Below are positions 6,979 through 12,128 of a stretch of 15,719 nucleotides of DNA, one piece after another. The notes under the pieces were generated by a model that saw nothing but the letters and a program-made list of their open reading frames with translations, was not told where the DNA came from and searched no databases. Location: contig CAKZXL010000466.1 of NCBI GenBank assembly GCA_937883885.1, positions 1 through 15,719 of the forward strand. Reading direction: 5' to 3'. This stretch comes from an uncultured Aquincola sp. GTDB lineage: Bacteria > Pseudomonadota > Gammaproteobacteria > Burkholderiales > Burkholderiaceae. The stretch's first letter is position 1. Every line of letters begins with the position of its first letter. Position numbers and translations under genes: made by a program.

Positions 6979-7587
6979 ATGGACAACTTGTGCATCCATC
7001 GCGCGCGCAAGGCCCCGGGCCGGCGCCTGCTGGCCGCTGCCGCCCTGTGCGCAGCCGGCCTGTGCGCGGCGCAGCCGGCCGCGGCGCTGCCGCTGATCGA
7101 ACTGACCGCCCCCGGCGGCGACCTCAAGGGCCTGCCCGGCGAGACGGTGGGCTGGGGCTTCCGGCTGCAGGCCCAGCCGCTGGAATGGCTGAGCTTCATC
7201 GGATCGGCCCTGGTGGCCGAGACAGTGCCGGGCGCCGGCAGCTACACCGACCTGATCGGCCTGGCGGGCGGCCCTGCCGGTGGCGTGCTGCCGGCCGGCA
7301 ACACGGTGTGGCGCATGCCGTACGACGGCCTCGGCCAGGGCCTGGGCCAGTACACGCTGGCCGCCACGGCCGTGCCCGGCACGGTGAACCAGGCCACGCT
7401 GCGGGTGCTGTTCGAGCGCTACTCGGACAACCCCTTCACCTGCGGCAGCTGCTTCATCGACGTCGGTCAGGCCGACCTGGCCGTCTCGGTGCGGGTGCTC
7501 ACGCCCCCGGTGCCCGAGCCGGGCACGCTGGCCTTGTGGCTGGGCGGCGTGGGGGTGCTGGCGTGGGCGCGCAGGCGGACGCGATGA
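6979..7587 (+). CDS. PEP-CTERM sorting-domain protein, function unknown
   Basis: A 202-residue secreted protein. The N-terminus (basic, then LLAAAALCAAGLCAAQPAAA) is a signal peptide with cleavage near residue 36. The C-terminus is a classic PEP-CTERM tripartite signal: VPEPGT at about 178-183, a hydrophobic helix LALWLGGVGVLAW, and the basic tail ARRRTR. Such proteins are processed by an exosortase and delivered to the envelope or the exopolysaccharide. The central part is beta-rich with no recognised domain; it has a CGSC pair (155-158). Start is ATG 6979 with GGAGA five bases upstream. It lies 36 nt behind the phospholipase-like gene on the same strand, so the two probably form a transcription unit. 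No exosortase gene is in the window, so it must be encoded elsewhere. Confidence 0.88.
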   Translation: MDNLCIHRARKAPGRRLLAAAALCAAGLCAAQPAAALPLIELTAPGGDLKGLPGETVGWGFRLQAQPLEWLSFIGSALVAETVPGAGSYTDLIGLAGGPAGGVLPAGNTVWRMPYDGLGQGLGQYTLAATAVPGTVNQATLRVLFERYSDNPFTCGSCFIDVGQADLAVSVRVLTPPVPEPGTLALWLGGVGVLAWARRRTR

Positions 7588-7600
7588 ACGTGGTGGCGGC

Positions 7601-8107
7601 TCAGCCAGGCTGGCTGCGCCTGCCCGGCTCGGCCTGATGCAGGAACTTGGTGTACAGGTCGCGCGGCACCGGCAGGTCCAGCGCCCCCAGCATCTGCCCC
7701 ACCGCGCCGCGGTGGTAGCCGCCGTGCGTGATGACGTGCATCAGCATTTCCTCGCGTGACATGCGGCCTGCGTCGCCGTCGGTGAAGTGGAAGTTGATGA
7801 CCTCGGCCGCTTCGGTGGCTGACAGACCCGACACGTACTGCAGGTACCAGGCGTCGGTGGCTGCCACGTCGCGGCGCAGCTGTGCCAGCGTGGGCGTTTC
7901 CGGGGTGTTGGTCGCATCGAAGGGCCGCCGCTCGCCGCTCAGGTGGGCTTGGAAGATGCGGTCGACCACGTAGATATGGTTGAGCGTGCGGATGCAGCGG
8001 CGCCGTTGGTCGGCCTGCTGGTCGCCCACGGCAGCCAGGGCCGTGAACAGCTCGTCGTTGGACCAGGCCTTGTGGGCGAAGAGCGATGGGAGGGTAGTCA
8101 GTGGCAT
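7601..8107 (-). CDS. DinB-family metalloprotein
   Basis: A 168-residue four-helix-bundle protein of the DinB/YfiT superfamily. Visible features are LFAHKAWSNDELF (9-21), the first ligand histidine in TLNHIYVVDRIF (His44), and the last-helix signature HVITHGGYHRGAVGQML with His124, His128 and His132. The usual metal triad would be His44, His128 and His132. Members include thiol-dependent transferases acting with mycothiol, glutathione or bacillithiol, and many uncharacterised proteins; the substrate here cannot be told. ATG 8107 gives a normal family start (MPLTTLPSLFAHKAW), so a longer in-frame reading up to 8170 is not used; no good ribosome binding site is visible. The 3' end converges with the PEP-CTERM gene, 13 nt apart. 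A secreted-protein gene is divergent 74 bp away. Confidence 0.9.
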   Translation of the reverse strand: MPLTTLPSLFAHKAWSNDELFTALAAVGDQQADQRRRCIRTLNHIYVVDRIFQAHLSGERRPFDATNTPETPTLAQLRRDVAATDAWYLQYVSGLSATEAAEVINFHFTDGDAGRMSREEMLMHVITHGGYHRGAVGQMLGALDLPVPRDLYTKFLHQAEPGRRSQPG

Positions 8108-8181
8108 GGTGGTTCGCGGGTGGGGGAACGCAGCAAAACAACAAGGCCGAGAGTAGTGCCGGTGATGCACTGTGAAGCGTT

Positions 8182-8796
8182 ATGCGTGAATATTGGTGCG
8201 ACCGTCGTTCCGCGCAAAGCCCTGACATGCCCCCTCTTGCTGCAAGCCTCAGCCTGGCGGCGCTGGCGCTGGCCTTCGGCACGCCTTCTCACGCCCAGCT
8301 CGATGGCTGGTATGAATGCCAAGGCCGCAGCTTCGGCTATGTGCAGCTGTCGGCCGGCAGCATCGACTTCTACAACCTGCACTTCAACTGCCCGCGGCTG
8401 CGCATCGTCGGCCGCACGGCGGTGGTGACCCGGACGCAGCCCCGCACAACGCAGCTGCTGGTCGTCGACAACCGGTCGGTGCGGCGCGATTGCCCGTTCA
8501 GTGTGTTCGCCTGGAGCGCGGTCGGTGACGCAGGGCCGCCGCCGGTCGCCATCGACCTGCACGCCTACGAGGACATGGCCCAGTTCGAGCGGATCGATGC
8601 CGGGGTCGGCGTCAACGACGCCTTCAGCTGCGCCGCCTACCGGGTGGACGGCGACGGACCGCCGCAGATCGTGCCGCCGCAGGGCCGGCATGCCCGCAGC
8701 GTGCGTGACCAGCTGCGCGAGCGGGCCGCCCGACGCCGCCTCAGCGCCCCGCCGGCAGCAGCGGCGCCACGAACGCCCGCGCCACTGACAGATTGA
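8182..8796 (+). CDS. Hypothetical secreted protein with four cysteines
   Basis: A 204-residue protein I do not recognise. It has an export signal: the hydrophobic stretch PPLAASLSLAALALAFG followed by a cleavage motif SHA/QLDGW at residue 38. The mature part starts QLDGWYECQGRSFGYVQL and carries four cysteines (46, 70, 104, 150), which could form two disulfides in the periplasm. The last 35 residues are Arg-, Ala- and Pro-rich and look disordered. Two starts are possible: ATG 8182, with GAAG a few bases upstream and a basic leader, or ATG 8227, which gives a shorter signal peptide lacking a positive charge; I chose 8182 with modest confidence. The gene's 3' end overlaps the convergent HipA-family gene by 56 nt. 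No function is inferred from the neighbours. Confidence 0.68.
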   Translation: MREYWCDRRSAQSPDMPPLAASLSLAALALAFGTPSHAQLDGWYECQGRSFGYVQLSAGSIDFYNLHFNCPRLRIVGRTAVVTRTQPRTTQLLVVDNRSVRRDCPFSVFAWSAVGDAGPPPVAIDLHAYEDMAQFERIDAGVGVNDAFSCAAYRVDGDGPPQIVPPQGRHARSVRDQLRERAARRRLSAPPAAAAPRTPAPLTD

Positions 8797-10105
8797 CGGC
8801 GGCCAGCTGCCGCAGCTCGGGCGACAGGGGCGCCGGCAGGTCTTCGGTGTGCGCGGCCTGCCAGAAGCGCTCGGCGGCCTGCCAGGCGCGGCCCCAGACC
8901 TCGGGGCGGGCGCCGATGCTGCCCACCCGGGGCGTGATGGGCAGCAGCGCCGGGTCCACGCCGCCGCCCAGCGAGGCATAACGCATCGGCAGGATGTCGT
9001 AGGCCGGGGCCAGGCCGGCGTAGTTGCCGTCTTCGCCGATCAGCAGCGCCAGGTTCTCGAAGTGGCGGTCGTTGTTGCCGATCAGCTCGCTGAAGGCGGC
9101 CAGCGTGTCCACGTGGCGGGCATCGGCCGCGCGCAGCACGCGGGCCTGTTCGCAGCGCGCGGCGAACTCGGGCCAGGCATCGCGCCGGCCGAACAGTGCA
9201 TCGTCCACCGCGCCGGCCGACAGCACGCCCACCCGGCCGTGGCGCCCCACGCGGTCGAAGCGCTGCACCTCCAGGAACACATGTTCGGCCGTGACCAGCA
9301 AGGCCGTCTGCGCCGCCGGCACGCCCGCGCGGGCCAGCTCGCGCAGCGCCAGGTGTTCCAGCGGCAACAGCTCGGCCATGCGGCTGCCCCTGCGCGCGAA
9401 CTTGACGAGCACATGACCCCGGTCTTCCACCAACGCCAGGAACTTGGGCTGGTCGCCGCCCAGGCCGGCACCATGCGGGCCCACGCTGGCGGTGCTGGCC
9501 TGGGCCTCGTATTGCGCGGCGCGCTGGTCCAGCGGCGTCGGCGGCAGGCCGCGCCAGTCCATGTCCCGCTGCAGCGACTGGTCGCCGAACACCAGGTTGC
9601 CCGCCAGGTTGAAGCCGCGCGTCAGCAGCCAGGCGGCGCGGTGGTCGTCGTGCCAGTCGGCCAGGCTGGCCGGAAAGTGGGCGTCGCCGGCTGCCGCCAT
9701 CGCCAGTTCGCGGCCCAGGTAGCCGGCGGGCGCGGCCATGCGCAGGTAGGGCGGCAGGCCGGGATGCAGCACCGTGGTGCTGCCGCGGCGCTCCAGCGTG
9801 GCGCCGCCGTGCAGGAATTCAAGGTCGGCGAACGGCTCGATGCTGCCGCTGCGCAGCACCCGGTACACCCGCTGCCGGGGTGGCACGCCGCCGGGCAGGT
9901 CGCGCAGCAGCGCGTAACGCGGCGTGCGGTCGCCCTTGGTGCGAAAGCTGGTGACTGCGCCGTTGAGTCGCTGAATAGTTCGCGACAGCGTCGGCTGGCT
10001 GATGTCCAGCCGCTCCATCAGCTGGGCGGCCGACATCGCGCCTGAGCGCAGCAGGCGCTGCAGTGCTTGAGCGTGGTCGGTGACGGTGCCCGAAGTGCCG
10101 GCCAT
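8741..10105 (-). CDS. HipA-family Ser/Thr kinase with N-terminal winged HTH (YjjJ/HipH-like)
   Basis: A 454-residue protein combining a DNA-binding domain and a HipA-type kinase. Residues about 8-70 are a winged helix-turn-helix (ALQRLLRSGAMSAAQLMERL, then DISQPTLSRTIQRL). The kinase part shows the glycine-rich GGDQPKF (216-222), an ATP-contacting lysine in VLVKFA (Lys235), the catalytic loop GNNDRHFENLAL (Asp346, Asn351) and the Mg-binding LAPAYDILP (Asp370). E. coli HipA autophosphorylates Ser150 in its P-loop motif; aligning on the following lysine puts Gly214 at that place here. Architecture and length match E. coli YjjJ/HipH, in which antitoxin-like DNA binding is built into the same chain. 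No separate hipB is next to it. ATG 10105 has AGGGA just upstream. The 3' end overlaps the convergent secreted-protein gene by 56 nt. Kinase target unknown. Confidence 0.9.
   Translation of the reverse strand: MAGTSGTVTDHAQALQRLLRSGAMSAAQLMERLDISQPTLSRTIQRLNGAVTSFRTKGDRTPRYALLRDLPGGVPPRQRVYRVLRSGSIEPFADLEFLHGGATLERRGSTTVLHPGLPPYLRMAAPAGYLGRELAMAAAGDAHFPASLADWHDDHRAAWLLTRGFNLAGNLVFGDQSLQRDMDWRGLPPTPLDQRAAQYEAQASTASVGPHGAGLGGDQPKFLALVEDRGHVLVKFARRGSRMAELLPLEHLALRELARAGVPAAQTALLVTAEHVFLEVQRFDRVGRHGRVGVLSAGAVDDALFGRRDAWPEFAARCEQARVLRAADARHVDTLAAFSELIGNNDRHFENLALLIGEDGNYAGLAPAYDILPMRYASLGGGVDPALLPITPRVGSIGARPEVWGRAWQAAERFWQAAHTEDLPAPLSPELRQLAAVNLSVARAFVAPLLPAGR
9972..9984. repeat. 13-bp direct repeat, copy inside the HipA-family gene
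   Basis: TGAATAGTTCGCG, identical to the copy at 10117-10129. Here it falls within the codons of the helix-turn-helix recognition segment (SRTIQRL, residues 41-47). The copies are 145 bp apart. The sequence is relatively AT-rich for this genome. Confidence 0.6.
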
Positions 10106-10116
10106 GAATCCCTGGA

Positions 10117-10129
10117 TGAATAGTTCGCG
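10117..10129. promoter_or_regulatory. 13-bp repeat at the HipA-family gene's transcription start, candidate autoregulatory operator
   Basis: TGAATAGTTCGCG, an exact copy of 9972-9984. It covers the predicted transcription start (about 10125-10126) of the minus-strand promoter at 10132-10160 and lies 12 nt upstream of the start codon. A repressor bound here would block initiation. The natural candidate is the helix-turn-helix of the encoded protein itself; this is inference. Confidence 0.5.
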
Positions 10130-10131
10130 GG

Positions 10132-10160
10132 ATACTAGGGGCCTTGCTCGCGGCTGTCCA
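10132..10160 (-). promoter_or_regulatory. Sigma-70-type promoter of the HipA-family kinase gene
   Basis: On the minus strand TGGACA (10160-10155, five of six to consensus) is followed by exactly 17 bp and TAGTAT (10137-10132, four of six). This predicts a start near 10125 and a leader of about 20 nt before ATG 10105. It is the best promoter match upstream of this gene. Confidence 0.6.
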
Positions 10161-10245
10161 GCCACGAGTGTGTGAACGGGTTGACAGCCCCGCCCAACGT
10201 TGCTGCAGCTCACCCATCACTTTCACTGCCCCCCGCAAGTCCTTA

Positions 10246-10269
10246 TTTTTGAAGCCATTTTTGCAGCCA
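10246..10269. repeat. 12-bp tandem repeat in the AT-rich region upstream of mraZ
   Basis: TTTTTGAAGCCA (10246-10257) is followed immediately by TTTTTGCAGCCA (10258-10269), with one mismatch. The block is unusually T-rich for this genome and lies about 60 bp upstream of the mraZ -35 element. It overlaps an inverted repeat ACTTAC (10269-10274) / GTAAGT (10289-10294). It may bind a regulator or curve the DNA; no known motif is recognised. Confidence 0.6.
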
Positions 10270-10327
10270 CTTACTTCGCGATGCGGCTGTAAGTAGTTGA
10301 TTTCATTGAATTTTCTGACGCGCCGCG

Positions 10328-10356
10328 TTGACCCGGGGCGGTGCGTGAGCTAAAGT
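10328..10356 (+). promoter_or_regulatory. Probable promoter of the mraZ/dcw operon
   Basis: TTGACC (10328-10333) is followed by a 17-bp spacer and TAAAGT (10351-10356), a strong sigma-70-type pair. The predicted start is near 10363, which excludes a GTG at 10355 as the mraZ start and gives a leader of about 34 nt to GTG 10397. The -10 overlaps the first MraZ box, so bound MraZ would interfere with initiation. Confidence 0.8.
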
Positions 10357-10390
10357 GGGGCGGAGTGGTGAATGGTGGGGGAAGCGGGTG
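10355..10390 (+). promoter_or_regulatory. MraZ-binding direct repeats (TGGGN boxes)
   Basis: TGGGG at 10356, TGGTG at 10366 and TGGGG at 10376 recur at an exact 10-bp period (5-bp boxes, 5-bp spacers), with a degenerate fourth unit GGGTG at 10386. Each of the first three is preceded by G. This matches the TGGGN-N5 direct repeats bound by E. coli MraZ, which represses its own operon. The placement, over the -10 and leader just before mraZ, also agrees. Confidence 0.85.
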
Positions 10391-10396
10391 AGTTTC

Positions 10397-10828
10397 GTGT
10401 TTCAGGGTGGGTCAGCGTTGACGCTGGACGGGAAGGGGCGGATGACCGTCCCGGCTCGCCATCGCGACGTGCTGACCGCTCTGTCGCAAGACAAGCTCAC
10501 CATCACCAAGCATCCCAACCACTGCCTGCTCATCTTTCCGCGGCCCGCGTGGGAGCACTTCCGCGAAGAAATCATGGCCATGAAGACCAACGGCGACCTG
10601 TTTCGCCGGCTCTTCGTCGGCAGCGCCGTGGATGTCGAGATCGACAGTGGCTCGCGCGTGCTCATCTCCCCCGAGCTGCGCGCCTGGGCCGGCCTGGACA
10701 AGGACGTGATGCTGCTGGGCACCGGCCACCGCTTCGAGCTGTGGGACGTGCAGCGCCTGGCCGCCTACGAAGAAGAGCAGCTGTCCAAGGGCGACGTGGC
10801 GCAAGCCTTCATGGACCTGGGCCTGTGA
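10397..10828 (+). CDS. mraZ: Transcriptional regulator MraZ
   Basis: A 143-residue AbrB/SpoVT-like DNA-binding protein that assembles into rings and represses the dcw operon. Two tandem MraZ repeats are visible: [19 protein letters not shown] near residues 9-27 and [21 protein letters not shown] near 80-100, each with the D-x-x-(G/S)-R core. The protein starts [15 protein letters not shown] from GTG 10397, giving the length usual in Burkholderiales; GTG 10388 (adding MSF) is a close alternative with GGGGG upstream. An open reading from GTG 10355 would start upstream of the predicted transcription start and is rejected. The gene stands directly behind its own TGGGN boxes, and its stop overlaps the rsmH start by one base (TGATG). 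Confidence 0.95.
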   Translation: MFQGGSALTLDGKGRMTVPARHRDVLTALSQDKLTITKHPNHCLLIFPRPAWEHFREEIMAMKTNGDLFRRLFVGSAVDVEIDSGSRVLISPELRAWAGLDKDVMLLGTGHRFELWDVQRLAAYEEEQLSKGDVAQAFMDLGL

Positions 10829-11805
10829 TGAGCACCGTGCAGCCCGCCGCCGCCTTCTCCCACGTCAGCGTGATGCTGAACGAGGCCGTCGAAGGCTGGT
10901 TCAGCCGTGCCGACGGCATCTATGTGGACGGCACCTTCGGCCGTGGCGGCCACTCGCGCGAGCTGCTGCGGCGGCTGTCGCCGCAGGGGCGCCTGATCGC
11001 CTTCGACAAGGACCCCGCCGCCATCGCCGCTGCACAAGACCAGTCAGCGACGACGCGGGTTTCAGACCCGCGTTTCTCCATCTTCCATGCCAGCTTCCGC
11101 GACATGCGCGAACGCCTGGCCAGCGTGGGCGTGCACCGGGTCGACGGCATCCTGCTGGACCTGGGTGTGTCGTCCCCGCAGATCGACGACCCGCAGCGCG
11201 GCTTCAGCTTCCGCTTCGACGGCCCGCTGGACATGCGCATGGACACGACGCGCGGCGAAAGCGCCGCGGATTTCCTGGCTCGCGCCGACGAGCGCCAGAT
11301 CGCACAGGTGGTGAAGGACTATGGCGAAGAACGGTTTGCTGTGCAGATTGCAAAGGCGCTTGTGGCTCGGCGCGCAAGCGGGGACCCGGTGCGAACCACT
11401 GGCCAGCTTTCCGAGGTCGTGGCTCGTGCGGTCAAGACCCGTGAGCCGGGCCAGAACCCTGCCACGCGCACCTTTCAGGCTCTTCGGATTTTCGTCAACG
11501 CCGAGCTTGAGGAGCTCGAACAGGTCCTGAGCGACACGGTGGACCTGCTGGCCCCCGGCGGCCGGCTGGCGGTCATCAGCTTCCATTCGCTGGAAGACCG
11601 CATCGTCAAGACTTTCATCGCGCGCGAGAGCAAGCAGGTCTACGACCGCCGCGCGCCGTTCGCAGAGCCGGCGCCCACGCGGCTGCTGTCGCTGGGGCGC
11701 ATCAAGCCGTCGGCCGAAGAAGTGGCCGCCAATGCGCGCTCGCGTTCGGCCATCCTGCGCGTGGCCGAACGCAAGTCGCCGGACCTGGAAGGACAGCCGT
11801 CGTGA
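10828..11805 (+). CDS. rsmH: 16S rRNA (cytosine-1402 N4)-methyltransferase RsmH
   Basis: A 325-residue S-adenosylmethionine-dependent enzyme (formerly MraW) that methylates N4 of C1402 in 16S rRNA at the ribosomal P site. Motifs seen: [13 protein letters not shown] (12-24), the SAM loop [16 protein letters not shown] (32-47), AFDKDPAA (58-65), [13 protein letters not shown] (108-120), [15 protein letters not shown] (125-139), [15 protein letters not shown] (210-224) and [17 protein letters not shown] (245-261). Start ATG 10828 overlaps the mraZ stop by one base. The 3' end overlaps ftsL by 4 nt (GTGA). Two oddities lie inside: an 8-bp hairpin at 11053-11073 in a slightly extended loop (DQSATTRVS), and a patch at about 11326-11524 whose codons differ from the rest of the gene. 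All motifs are intact, so the enzyme should be functional. Confidence 0.98.
   Translation: MSTVQPAAAFSHVSVMLNEAVEGWFSRADGIYVDGTFGRGGHSRELLRRLSPQGRLIAFDKDPAAIAAAQDQSATTRVSDPRFSIFHASFRDMRERLASVGVHRVDGILLDLGVSSPQIDDPQRGFSFRFDGPLDMRMDTTRGESAADFLARADERQIAQVVKDYGEERFAVQIAKALVARRASGDPVRTTGQLSEVVARAVKTREPGQNPATRTFQALRIFVNAELEELEQVLSDTVDLLAPGGRLAVISFHSLEDRIVKTFIARESKQVYDRRAPFAEPAPTRLLSLGRIKPSAEEVAANARSRSAILRVAERKSPDLEGQPS
11053..11073 (+). repeat. Strong hairpin inside rsmH
   Basis: ACGCGGGT (11053-11060) and ACCCGCGT (11066-11073) are perfect 8-bp complements around the 5-nt loop TTCAG, followed by TTCTCC. As RNA it is very stable and resembles a terminator stem with a poor U-tract. It codes for residues 76-82 (TRVSDPR) of RsmH. 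Confidence 0.7.
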
Positions 11806-12128
11806 CGAGGCTCAACATCGTGCTGCTGGCCGCGCTGCTGGCCAGCTGCCTGTACCTGGTCAAGACCACGTACGACACCCGGCGCCTCTTCAACGAGATC
11901 GACCGCGCCAAGACGCTGCAGGCCAAGCTCGACATCGACTACAAGCGCCTGGAAGCCCAGCGCCAGGAACAGGCCACCCATCTGCGCGTGGAAAGGGTGG
12001 CGCGCGACCGGCTGCAGATGCGCACCGCCACCGCGGCCGTGACCCAGTACGTGGCCGATACCGGCGTGTCGGCGGCACCGGCTGCCGCTGCGGCATCGGC
12101 ATCCACCCCTGCGGCGGAGGTGCGTTGA
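11802..12128 (+). CDS. ftsL: Cell division protein FtsL
   Basis: A 108-residue bitopic inner-membrane divisome protein that forms the FtsQLB complex and activates septal synthesis by FtsW-FtsI. A short cytoplasmic N-terminus (MTRLN) precedes one membrane segment ([19 protein letters not shown], about 6-24), then a periplasmic coiled-coil (about 27-75, [20 protein letters not shown] and [13 protein letters not shown]). The tail from residue 87 is Ala-rich low complexity and probably disordered. The GTG start at 11802 overlaps the rsmH stop by 4 nt, and its stop overlaps the ftsI ATG by one base, so translation is likely coupled on both sides. Sequence identity in this family is low; the assignment rests on position, size and topology together. 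Confidence 0.94.
   Translation: MTRLNIVLLAALLASCLYLVKTTYDTRRLFNEIDRAKTLQAKLDIDYKRLEAQRQEQATHLRVERVARDRLQMRTATAAVTQYVADTGVSAAPAAAAASASTPAAEVR

Noticed and set aside
5134..6999. A 621-codon open frame antisense to the phospholipase-like gene
   Set aside because: The composition is typical of an antisense frame (His, Gln, Arg, Ala), with no motif; the plus-strand gene has a signal peptide, ribosome binding site and active-site motifs.
7602..7616. CAGCCAGGCTGGCTG between the convergent PEP-CTERM and DinB genes as a bidirectional terminator
   Set aside because: The dyad has almost no loop, lies in the last codons of the DinB gene and lacks T-runs on either side.
10106..10138. E. coli hipB-type operators (TATCC-N8-GGATA) upstream of the HipA-like gene
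   Set aside because: Pieces such as GGATA and GGATG occur near 10114-10134, but not with the required symmetry and spacing; the 13-bp direct repeat is the better-supported element.
10355..10396. Extended mraZ start at GTG 10355
   Set aside because: It lies within the -10/MraZ boxes, upstream of the predicted transcription start, and adds residues not seen in MraZ proteins.
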